Source: Gymnorhina tibicen (lineage: Eukaryota; Chordata; Aves; Passeriformes; Artamidae). From it: 64,000 bases of DNA. The position numbers and the translations under genes were made by a program. The stretch's first letter is position 1, and each line of letters opens with the position of its first letter. Location: contig VXAZ01000289.1 of the NCBI GenBank assembly GCA_013399875.1, forward strand, positions 3,056,852 through 3,120,851. The letters run 5' to 3'. This document shows positions 50,883 to 62,600 of this stretch, piece by piece. The notes under the pieces are model-generated. The model did not search any database and was not told the DNA's origin. It saw only the letters and a program-made list of their open reading frames with translations.

Positions 50883-51852
50883 TAAACCTTGAAAACAGAG
50901 TGAGGGGAGAGAGAAAGTATGAGAGACTGGCACAATGTAATCAAAAGCAGAAAAAGAGGTATCTTTCATTAAAATGGCATCCAGAAGGTATCAAACTTGA
51001 CTAATGGCATTTCCTTCTTTGAATTGCAAAGGCATTTGAAACAACCTTAACATTAGTTGATTTCATAATATATATTCAAATAATCTCTCTGCATACCCCA
51101 GAGTTTCTCAGTTTTTTTCCCCCATATAAATAAAATTATTTTGACAGGACTAAGTTAGACATTGTAACGCAAACAACTTAAATGTAATAGTTGTGATCAA
51201 AAGTCCCTTGCTTTTGCTGGGAACATTTTCATTGACCTTGGTGAGCTTGGGCTGAGCTCTAAAGGAGATTATTAAAGTCTTTGATTCGAAATCTAACTAA
51301 AATGTAGAAGGTTAAGACTTGTAAGGGACAGGTTTGTAGCTGTTGTAAATTTTCATAGCTCTATTGACTTTGAGAAAGTATAAATAATTTATAGGAGCAG
51401 ATGATTTGCCTTCAAAATTCACAAACAACTTTCATTCCCCTTCTATTAATCTTCCACATTGTACATATCACATTTTGCAGAGTAAATATAAATGTACCGT
51501 CAGTACTTTGACTTTTATTTTTTATTATCAGCTCTTCAGCTCTTGGAAGATGAATAAGTTGTGTGCCCATTGATTTCCTGCTGTTCTGTATGTGGAGCGG
51601 ATAATAAATCCGTATCACATCAAGTATGTTTTAGAAAAAAAAGCGCTCTGGATTTTAGAGCACATAATTAGGTCAAAAAGGCAGCCTGGATAGCTGGCTT
51701 GTCTGGAATCAAAGAGAGTTTCTGGAAACAAATTGAATATAGCTTGTAGACATTTTCATTGACACGATGACTGAGAATTTCAAATTTGTATACATTGTAG
51801 TAAATCCATAGGTAGTAAAGAAGGTAATTTGGAGACCTTTTTTTTGAGAGAC

Positions 51853-52031
51853 TGTGGTGGTTTAGGCCACATTCAGTCACCCCAAGACAGAGACAAAATT
51901 CAAAACTTTTGATTCCTATGAGTTTTTGTGGTAGGAAACAAGGAGTTCTTTTGTAACTCTACAGAGAAGAAAGATTTGAGTGTGCTGGTAGGGAAAGATT
52001 ATGAAGTTGGGAAGCATGCAGGTTTTTACCG
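51853..52031 (+). mobile_element. Possible LTR scrap (TGTGGTGGTTTAGG start)
   Basis: The string TGTGGTGGTTTAGGCC at about 51853 resembles the 5' end of bird endogenous-retrovirus LTRs I remember (TG start, GTGGTTTAGG). About 175 bases later a CR1 tail begins abruptly. I find no poly(A) signal, matching 3' end or target duplication. The body of the segment is not otherwise recognisable, so this is a weak call based on the opening motif and the position against a repeat boundary. Confidence 0.25.
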
Positions 52032-52660
52032 GAATCATAAAATAGCTTAGATTTAAAAAGACCTATGGAGGTCACCTGGTTCGACTCCTTGCTCAAAGCA
52101 GGGCCACTGTTAGATTTAGATCTTACTTTGAATTTAGATCATGTTACTGAGGGTAATATGGTGTCAAGTTTTAAATATCACCAGAGAAGAATCATCTCCC
52201 AGCTTCCCTGGGCAGTCTCTTAATGGGCTTGACCCTTGTTACTGTGAAAGGATCAAAAAATCGTTTTCACAGTATTTAACTGAAATATCAATTATAATAA
52301 CTCATGCCCTTTTGTTTTGCACCTGTCAGAGGATCTTGGCTCCACCTTTCCTTCCATCAGCCTTTCCATACACCACGTGTTTCATCCCCTTTATCATTTT
52401 GGTGACCATCCTCTGGACTTGCTCTACCATGCCAACATCTTTCACGTATTGGGGGCCCCAAACTGGACACCTTTCTCCAGGTGAAGTCTCACAAGCACCA
52501 ACATGAGGGACACGGTCACTTTACTTGAATGACAGCAAATAACTTGGTAATGCAGTTTAGCCTGTAGTTCGCCTCCATTGCTGCAGCAGCACACAGCTGA
52601 CTCAAGCAGCACATTGCTCACCATCCTCATATATAGCCCACGGTCAATTTTTTTAAGTGT
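52032..52660 (-). mobile_element. Old CR1 LINE, 3' half
   Basis: Read on the minus strand this is a diverged CR1 from late ORF2 to the 3' tail. On the plus strand it starts GAATCATAAAATAGCTTAG with GGTCACCTGGTTCGACTCC (tail and 3' UTR). It later gives TGGTGACCATCCTCTGGACT, CCCCAAACTGGACACCTTTC and CCAGGTGAAGTCTCACAAGC, which are reverse-strand versions of the CR1 ORF2 'RVQRRATK' and 'HLEYCVQ' region. It then continues to the equivalent of the 'SRQCALAAQKAN' region near 52570-52620. It is much more diverged than the copy at 16127 and carries indels, so no frame is intact. The 121-codon open frame on the plus strand here is antisense noise. Confidence 0.88.
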
Positions 52661-55600
52661 CAGGGACTGAATTTTGGGATGCCCCTTCCAGATTCATTAG
52701 ATATGGCTGAGCAAATATCTTCCCAGGTTCCAGCTTGCCCTCTAGTCAGACTTTCTATTTGTGGAGGGGCTGTTGCTTCAAAGGAAAGGTGAAAAGATCT
52801 CTATTACTGAGTTTGCTTAGCTGCTGTTTTAGCTTTTATTGTGAATGTTAAAAAAAAGATGGATGTTGAAATGCCCTTGAGATATAACTATGTTTTAAAG
52901 GATGTAGAAGGTTAGACATTAAAACAACCATGGATTATTAATTGTGCAATAAATTGATTTCTTATCCACCATATGGGGCATGAGGTTTCTCAAAGGGATA
53001 GGGAAAAGGAAATGTACTGTCAGTAATATGCACAGGATACTCATACAGGCCCTGGAACTTAGATGAACACTAATATTAATAAAGAAACAAATTGGAAATA
53101 CAGATTGCACCACCTGCACGTGCCACGTAAGGCTAAGTAATTAAAAATATTTTTTTCATTGCTCTTAAGTGTTCATTTAACATCTAAGTAAAATCGAGTT
53201 CTTCCACCTCTCTATGGTGACATAAAACATTTCTTTCACATGGGAGTGCTGCTTCTGTTATCTATGCCTTTGTCACCTTGAGACAAGGCTGCCAAAACAC
53301 AGCCTGTGTGAAATCACATATTTGTGAGATCATTTTGAAGCTAAAGCAAGTTATGAATGCCATTTGCTGACTATTATGGGGCAAATCCTATCATGAACAC
53401 ACAATTATAACAGTTTAAAAAATACACTGGCTGTTAATTTAAGAGATGCATTTGAACTTATAATGTCCTTATTATTTGGATCTAGGCAAACTGTCTTTTT
53501 CTCCATAAACTGGGAGTGGATCTAGGACTTGATTCAGTTAAAACTAAGTTATATCTCAGCATCATTTGTATTTATAACTGCTCAGTCTTGGACTCACTCT
53601 TCAGTTTTGGTTTTTTACCCCCCAAAATTATGTAGTTTTTTAAACTGTGGAAATATGATCAACGACATAATTTATGGTAGACACAGAAAATTTTTTAGCA
53701 AGCCAATCTGTTCAATGTGGAGATGACATATGCAATTGCCTTCTAAATTTTTCAAATACCTAATTACTTAAAAAAGGATCTTTCTTTATAAATCTTTAAA
53801 CTTTGTTAGATTCTAAATGACAATGAGAGTGATCTAGTCAAGTCAGAAATGCCTCTGGTTTATACACAAACACTTACAAAGCTATGGCTTGTAGACCTGC
53901 AGGTAGACCAAATGTTAGTCAATAGCGGAAAGCAGGGTGAAATTCATAACCTGATCTGAAGTTCATTGAACTTCTCATTTCAGGTCTTTGAAGCCATCTG
54001 GTTCAAGAGGCTTTAGACTGGTCTTATAGAGGAAGTTTCTGAAAAATAAACCTTTGCACTGAGATATCTGTAAAGTGAAATGGCATATTTAAGAAATGTG
54101 TTGTGTGCATCATCTTTCTAATGTGTCCCAGCCATCTGAGCTATGATAAATATCACCAGAAGACTATCTATAATATTATTTCCTTTGTTGGAGTATTTTA
54201 GTACTACTAGAATCACTCTGGGCTCTCCATGCATAAAGGTCACTGTTACAGAAGAGTCTCAGGGAACAAGCACCCTTCCTGACAGCTCCCAGCAGGCAGC
54301 TGCTCAAAGGACAGGGAAAAGAATGGAAAGTAAAGTACTTTGACTGCAACAGGCTACTCTTTACATCAATATAAATTATTAAGCTAGAGGTGGCCCTTGA
54401 GAATTGGAAGACTACAACTGGGTTTTTGAAAGCTCCCACTGTTTCACTTCCCACAGAAGAAAGAGGAGATATCAATGAATCTCATTACCATGACCCGTGA
54501 AAATTTTTACTGCATTAGTCTTTACCTGGACACCTTTTAGAAATACAACCACAGTGCAGAAAATTGTATAAAAATTAGATGCTGCAGTAGCTAAAAGAAA
54601 GCTTTCATAAGAAAGCACAAATCTAGCCTATTTTACAAACTTTCTAATCTCAAGACAATGTTGCTGTATTATATAACAATTTTAAACAGAATTACTTACC
54701 TTGTAAGTCTTTTGTTCCTCGTTTTACCGTGTGATCCCTCTCTTAATGCAAGTACTTAGCAATTAAGCATCAGCATTTTCCATTCTGCTTATCTGACAAC
54801 AATACACCTGGTCTAAAATCTGTAAACCCAGTCACCCACCCACCCCACTGTCTTGCCTGAGCTGAGTCACGAGAATTCAAACTTGTCTTTTTTTTCATCA
54901 GCGGCAGATGGACGATATTGATGGAAACAAACAGCTGCTGATTTGTCACTGACCCCAGGGAGAATACACAGAAATTTCATTCACTCTCTATAGTCTCTAG
55001 TCTCCTGACTCTGAAACCTTGTTAAAGGTTTGCACAGATGCATACTACAGAATCTCTAGGGTAGGGCATGGGTTTTAAAGATCATTTTTGAAATGTTCCA
55101 AGCTTTGGCCAAAGATTAAATATACTGGGGAGATCTGTTCTTTAACTTCAAATTAGTAATTAGTGTTGTTGTTTATAAACACTCCATGCATGGTGTTTCT
55201 CTAAAACAGCAGAAGGGAAAGCAGTGGAAACAGAAACTGACTAGGCTGAGCACACTATCTATGGCACTTGAGGCTTTATAATACTGGGGATACCTTAGCC
55301 CTCAGTAAAATGTGTGGATATCAAGATTCTCTAGTGCAAGGTCCAGGACTTTGGTGTTTTGTTGCTTATTTTCCCCCCCCCCCCTTTATTTAGCTTTTGT
55401 TTGTTTGTTTGTGGTTTTGTTTGTTTGGTTTGGTTAATTCTATTTTGCAGTTTGGGATGTTTTAACAGTAAGCACATGTTCTAATAATAGGCTGTTTCCA
55501 ATAACATTTTAGAATACAAAACTTCTCTTTTTAGTCTTTTCCAAGCTGCTTGAAGCGTAAGTTCAGATGAAATAAGGAACTGCTTTCTCCTGTTGGAGAC

Positions 55601-58600
55601 CGATACATAGACCAGCACCACTAATATTTGACTCCTTAATTTATGCCTTACTCAGTATTCTCTGGTTTGATACCTTTCTAAGCTGCGAGATTTTCACTTT
55701 TCCAACAGATCTCACAACACCTAAAATTCAGTATACCCACAAAAACAAACATACTAGCAAATACAGCCCTTGGAGTGTAGAATCCAACAGAATTTATTTC
55801 AAGTCACACCCAGATATAGTTGAAAACTGCCAATAATTTAATGTGGAAAACTTTGAACATTGCTTCTCCTGCTAAATGTGACTAGATAATCTATCTGTAT
55901 TTAAAGACTAATGGGGTAAAACTCTTCCTATGGTGTGGGGAGGACAGGTGGCTAGATGTATTTACAATTGCACAACCTTACAAAAACCAGAATGCTTAAA
56001 ATACTTTGGATTCCTATTCCTTCAATGATTAGGAAACCAAATATTGATCAGAGATCACTCTTCACAGAGAGAACCAACTGCTGTTCATGGTGTTAGCAGA
56101 AATCAAGGACCTACAACAATCTCTGCAATGCACCATTAGCTCTACTCTCTTTCACAGGAAGAAAAGTGCAGTTTGCTTCAGAATTAGTGACTCCTTGCTC
56201 GTAACTGTTCTATTGCTTTGTATTCCATATGGAAGCAAAACATGCCCAGATAGTTTCTCTGAATATGCTGTGAATCCAGAATACCAACAGTTCCAAAAAA
56301 GGACTTTGTTTATGTAATTGTAGGTATCTTGTAGAAACTAAATTGCCAAACAAATCAATGGGTAATTTTCCAGATACAACTAGAAAACTGAAATGTATGC
56401 TCTGACCAATAGAATGCGTTTTGACCATGCAGTGGATTTTAAATAAAAGATTAAAAGTTTAATATTCTTGTATCTGTGTTCCTGTCAGAGGAGAAGAATG
56501 TTGTAGAAGAATAGAAGAAGACAGAATTCTTCCTTTAGTCAATACTTGCCAAAAAATGAGATAACACAGTGCTAAGCAGACAGCAAAATATGGCTTACCC
56601 TTTTACAAACTAAAATAAACGCTTATTGCTTTAGACTACAGGTAATATAATTTAAATCTCATTTGTATACAGCAAATTAAATAAGTTCTAACAAGTGAAC
56701 AGGATGAACAGGAGAGCCAGATATTTCCTCATGGGATTTACCTTACTTTTCTGCTCCATTTTTCACTGTTAGTCCTTGTGATATAACCACAACACAGAAC
56801 AATCTGTTTTTCACATGCCACTGTGAATTTTAACATTTTCATTTAATTTCATTATTAATTTCAATGTTTGCTATGAGTTTGATGAGCAGATAGTGGTAGA
56901 ATAAGTACAGAGATTGCTAATTATAAAAATGATAAATACATTAAAAAAAAGCATCACAGTTTTTTTTTCCTTGCTTGTTTTACTTAAGAACAATGTTTGT
57001 AAAGTTAAAAGAAAACTAAAAAAAAAAGTGTACCTCCAATGAATCATGCCAAACAGGGTTATCTTTCAGATGATGAAAGAAATTTTCTACTGCTACCAAT
57101 ACACTGCCTCAATTTATTATTCCGACTTTACTTTATGTCATCAGAGATATCAAGATATTATAGAAATGACTTCAGAGAGCAGGCTGAAAAAAGGAGTGGG
57201 GGAACTTTGTCAGGTTTTGATGTCGCTGGACTTTAACTGCATCTACAACAAATCAATTACATGGTCCAATATGGATGTAAAGTCTGAACAGCCTTGATTT
57301 AAACTGCTTGCATCTCACCTCTGGAGAATGGGATGTGAATCTGATTCACAAAAAAAGGAGATTGAGTGATTTTCCTGTGAAACATATTACAGGGCAGCTG
57401 AGTTTGGAGCTATATTCTTTTAGACAAGTCCCATATGGAAGCAGATATCTTTGATACTAGACAGGAAAAGTGATGTTGCAGCTGTTCCAAAGAAAAAAGA
57501 ATTCAATATTTGGGATTACTCTGTCCCAGTAATGCTTAGCAAGTATATACAAGCATATAGGAGAACGAGAATAGGCTGCAGGCAGCCTCGACCTTGATGA
57601 GTTACAGCTGTGCTGAACCAGGTGTTTCTACTAAAGAGCAGAGACCAGCTGACCCTCTGGCAGGTAACACATAAGAGAGAGGAGAAGCTGCCAGAGGATC
57701 ACTACTAAGAAAGCAAGCAGGGCTGAAGCAGCTTTAGGTGATAGCAGCCTCCTCTGTAGCTGTGGATTGAGAGTCGGTTTTTTGTTTACCGGCACACAAG
57801 CACTAAAAGATTTCACGGCAATACATCCAATTCAAAGTATGACTAGCTTGTTTGATGTGATCAGCTTGATTAAAGAAGACAAAAGTTTCCAATTCCAATC
57901 CAGGTGTTTTGGAGGAATTCAATTTACTTCAGTTATATATTCACAGATATCAATACATGTATGACAAAGCAAATGAACATTAATTCTCTGCCCTCAATTT
58001 AAATTGGACAACATCTAAAATTATGTAAATAATACTCAAATTTTATCTAGATTTTTTAAAATCTGACATGAATTTAGAAAGAATTATTTTTAATATTACA
58101 TTTTCAAAGTATTTATTTTATATCCTTCAATCAAAAGCAAACAGAAATATCTAAATGTACTTATATATTTATTGTAACTTTATTATGACTTTGTAGGAAA
58201 AACCTCATTTTTTAAAACATCATGTGAGATCATGTCATAAACTTTACTAAAGCATTTCCCCACTGCTCTGCAAGAACAAAACTAAATAAAGTCTCTTCTT
58301 CAGAAAAGTGTGCTGATTTCTGCTCATCTTTCTGTTATCCGACTGGCATCATATTAGCCAATATATTTGTGAAAATATTACACTCTTTGTCCTTCCAAGA
58401 ATTATCAACTAGTAAATTCCCTCTCCTGTTTAAGTTCAGCTTCTGCTTGTCACCCTTACTACAAATACACTTAATAACTCTTTCTTTTTCTGAGAGAGAG
58501 AGGCTTTTTTGTTCTTCCTAGCTGTAACTCTGTGTACAGTATCTCTGTGGTCTTTGCTGTATTCCTACATTTTGTTGGTGGCAATTTAATCTATTTTTCT

Positions 58601-59484
58601 CTTTCCTTATTTTTTCTGCTTATCTGGCAGTCAATAAACAGTCTTGGATTTAGCCATATTGGTCCCTTTCTCTATTTCCGTAAGAGTGGAACAATTTGAA
58701 CCTGTACTTTTAAAATTACTCGTTGAAAACTGCCTGTTCTGCCTACCTCCTTTCCCCTTAAGCTTACTTCTCAAATCTCAGTGTTTGCTCACTGCCTGCT
58801 CATTTGTTGTTTGTTATTCTGCTCTCTGGGCTCTTTTCTGAAAAGCTGTGAACTCTGTCAATTCGCTGTCATTCTCATTCATGTTGTCTTCAGCCCTCAT
58901 AGTACCAGTGAATATTTTTCTGTTGGCTGGAATCAGTCCAGAAAAATGTCTCCCTCAAATATTTTCTTGAAGTTTTGTACTGAAGTCTCCTCACAGACAC
59001 ATTCTTAGAAACTGCTGGACATCATATCCCTGCAGCACTCTCTACCCACAGTCAAAACCCTCAATTGCCAGTGGGTAATTCTGCCACATACTTATAGAAA
59101 ATACTCTCAAAAAGTTTTATCCATCTGGTCTGTATTGGGTCTACAGTCTTCTAGGGATCTAAGTCTGAAGTCAATATATGAAGTACTAGACAAAGGGTAT
59201 ATATCCCTTGTTCCACTGTCTATCCTTGGACAAGCAAAGATTTTATTGTAATATTTATGCAATTTGAATTAGAAGGGGTAATTTGTATATCTCTCTTATA
59301 TCAATGACATCATATTTTGTTCTTTTCATGTGACTTCTAACTTCTTTTCTTTATTCCTGTATTATCTGCCTTAGTATATTTTTGTGTATGTTTGATTTTA
59401 AGTAGACTGAACTATTATCATCTTTCATGATCCTCTAATGAATGCATTCTCATTAAATTTTTCCCTCTTGCATTTTGTTCTTAC
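52661..59484. other. Non-coding stretch, no gene recognised
   Basis: It contains a weak exon-like segment at 54202-54329, a run of 12 C at 55373-55384 followed by a GTTT-type repeat, and very AT-rich sequence at 57960-58210. From about 58430 the plus strand becomes pyrimidine-rich. No known repeat or gene was recognised. Confidence 0.5.
55373..55436. repeat. Poly(C)12 followed by a TTTG/GTTT microsatellite
   Basis: Twelve uninterrupted C (55373-55384) are followed by TTTATTTAGC. Degenerate TTTG units then run from about 55395 to 55436, with interruptions by TGG. On the minus strand this gives a G12 run next to an AAAC repeat. It is likely length-variable. Confidence 0.85.
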
Positions 59485-59643
59485 CTTTGGGCTTCCATTC
59501 CTCAGGCATCTCTGTCCCTTAACCTGTAAACCTCTTTTCACAGGCTTTGTAAAAATGTTCCTTTTTTCTTTTTCTTCCCTGTCCCACTGCTCTAGGGACT
59601 TCATCTCAGATATGGCAAACTGAAGTCCCCTGAGTAGCACCCT
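59485..59643 (-). CDS. Candidate internal exon (159 nt, phase 0), unproven
   Basis: On the minus strand the segment starts after GGCTGCACAG (acceptor-like, weak pyrimidine tract). It ends AAAG before GTAAGAAC, a near-consensus donor. It is open for exactly 53 codons in phase 0, including GLQFAISEMKSLEQWDREEK and EKRNIFTKPVKRGLQVKGQR. The charged composition partly follows from the purine-rich minus strand of the whole block, so it is weaker evidence than it looks. I do not recognise the peptide. Alternatives are a fragment of an unrecognised A/G-rich retroelement on the minus strand, or chance. Confidence 0.17.
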
Positions 59644-62600
59644 CTGTGCAGCCACACACCTGTGTCCAGGACACATCTAGTCTGCAGGTGTCTACGTATC
59701 AGTCGATTATATATTGGCTTTCACATATTTTCAACAAATCTAGATTTTTATGCCTCTTAATGTGCAAGGTCGTCACTTTCCCTTACAGGTTATTTCCACT
59801 AGTTAACTTTTCTCAGAAAACATTTTCGTTTTTTGCCCTGATGCAATATTTGATTTCTGAGATAAGATAAAATGCAATCACTCGTAGTTTGATTTTAATG
59901 TACTCCATAGTCAGAATGCTCTCGTATTTTTACACACTAGACAACCATTTCAGCCACTTTTACATCATTTTATGACCTTTAAATTTGATTATATTTGTAT
60001 TTTTTTGACATTCTCACAGTCTTCTGAACTCTGAGATAATCCCAACAATATATTTTATCGGAAGATCCAAAGTCAACTGAGTAGCCATTGGATCATCAAT
60101 AAAAAAATAATTAGTGTTACTAGGCTTAGTATTGATTGTTTGAAATGGCAAAATATATGCACATTCTAAAACTAACACATGCAGTATCATAAATTATGAT
60201 GAGAATTCCCAGGAAAAGTTGCAAAGTTTTGGTGTTTTTAATGGGATTTATCCATTCCCTAATAAGATGCCAGCAATAAATTCTACTCCAAAGATGGCAT
60301 TTTTTATAAAGCATAAACCAAATTCTGAAGTCTTGACTTGGTTTGAAGGAGAAATACTGAGTTCAGAACCTGATTCCTCAGTACATTTGTGATGTTAGAT
60401 ATGGTATACCTGTGAGACTTGTTGTGTCACCTAACATTTTAAGACGATTAAATGTTATGTGTGAAACTCTGGAGTGGGTATTATTAATTATCAGAACGGC
60501 AAAAGACTCTAAGATTTCTGAATTATGTAGGTATTCTTACATGTACTCTTAATTTTCAGATTGTTATGAGGGGCTTTTTTTATTTCATCTATATTGTAAA
60601 ATATTTATAAAGACACAGGACACCAAACAGTTTGAATGAGTAAATTCAAACATGCATTTGATTCAAATCAAATTCTTTGCCTGTAAAAAATTGTATCTTT
60701 CTCTACATGGGTCTTTATATTGAGAAAAGTTTGAAAATTCAGATATCAGAGACAGTATCTGACGAGTTACAAGGTACTTTTCATCAGAATCTTATGCCAG
60801 CCCCACTGCTGGTAAACTGAGCAGTAGACTCTGCTGTGCCTTTCTCAACAGCTGTGAGCAGTGCAGTGACTGACACTAGGAAAAAGGCCACTTCCCTGAG
60901 TTAAATACAGAAGAAACAGGCCAAGAACTTCTTGTAGACAGACCCTTAATTTCAGAAAAGTCTTCTTCTCTCACCCAGCATAGCAGAGTCTCATTGTAGA
61001 TCTTGTCAGGGTAGTGTAAAATGGACTCCTTTGTAAGTAGCAGCTTTTCTCTGTGTTACTATGAGGAGTATTAAACTAAAATGAAATAAATAATAAGAAA
61101 TCAACTGTTATTTTTGCCAGTTTTCAATCTTTTTTCTATGTCCTCTGCTTTCATTACTTTATTTTTTCTATTTAGAACTCCTTTTGGCTTTTAGTTTAAA
61201 ATAGCAAGGATCAACTTCTGTTAAAATTATAAACAACACATTTCTTGTCAGTCTTCATGAGTACATAAATTATTGAAGATTCTCTGTGGTGATGCAGCTC
61301 TCTAGTTTACTCTTATTTCTTACTAAAATTCAGTAGGCTATTGCAAATCATGTTTCTCATTAACCTTCATAGTCTTCTCTCTTTCATACATGTGCAATGA
61401 CAGGTTGACATAAGATATATATATATATATAATACACATAAATCCTTTCTTGTACTCAGCTATTGCTATTACATTTTCTGATTCACTCTAATTGACATTC
61501 AAAAGAGCAGTCTAAAAAGATATGCTAAACACTGCATGAATCAGCTTTTAAAAGTGTTCACTGTACCCAAAACAATAACTGCTGTATATCACGCTGGGGG
61601 CTGAAAATGAAAAATGCTTTGTTATTGTTCTTTTTGTAGGCTCAGAATAATTAGCAGTTGATTAGACTTAAAAAGGAAGGTTCAGAGATTTCTTCTAAAT
61701 ACAGATAAGAAAAAAATATTAAAGAAATAAAGTATAATTCTAAAGGCCCTCTGCAAACTATAGGTGTTGCCTAGAACTTTGCATAAAGCTGGTCCTGCAT
61801 TAAGAAGAACCCAATCAGATTAGAGAGCAAAATAAAGAAAAAAATATTTTAGCCAGCTTTTTATATACTGCTACACACTCAGGCTTCAGAAAACCTACTT
61901 AACTAAGAAAGTGCATATGTTGTATACCTGTTCAACATCTAAGGAAATTCATATTGTCACGTGATTGGTATTTTACAGTATAAAATGGTAGATTAGAGAC
62001 AATATCTCAGTACTCTTCAGCTGTGAAGATTAACCAGGAATCCACTTTTATTAGCAAGCAAGCACAATGACTACAGTTGACTTCTTCACTTGTTTCAACA
62101 GCCCTGTAGCAGCAACTAGGAAGAAGGGATCTTACTGTTCTGCAACACTGAAAGTAACATTTCTCTTTAAATATACCATGAAGAGTAGCTTGAAAAAGAG
62201 ATAGTGACATACATTTGCATCGAGGGACAAATCTTCAAAATTTATGGATAGTCATTATAAAGAAAAACGTTTTTTAGAAGGAATGTTCCAACACTGATTA
62301 ATGTTTTAGGACATATAATAATAATTAGGTCAATGGAACAATTTGTTGCTTTAAGGATAAAATTCAAACTTTGAATTTGGTCAGAACAATATGACAATCC
62401 TAAGCAGAAGTGGACTCACTTTCTGAAAGTTATAAGCTGAAAGGGGGATGTTAAATGAGCAATTCACTACATAAAAATTGTGTTTGTTCCAGTAGAAATC
62501 CTACTGGAAACAATACTATAGAATATACAACTGGATTTGAAACTGATTTTTTTTCTTACTATACTATTCTATGCCATAGAAAAATATAGTGTGAGTGCAG

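Larger units (their letters stand above)
48027..51852. other. Non-coding stretch, no gene recognised
   Basis: This block contains a purine-rich tract near 48155-48190, an AT-only low-complexity patch at 49680-49735, the 27-bp duplication at 50277-50325 and a TG repeat at 50871-50882. Frames up to 90 codons around 48894-49267 show no recognisable motif. Confidence 0.55.

Noticed and set aside
52078..52090. GGTTCGACTCC, close to a tRNA B box
   Set aside because: It lies inside the 3' UTR of the minus-strand CR1. There is no A box at the right distance and no cloverleaf could be drawn.
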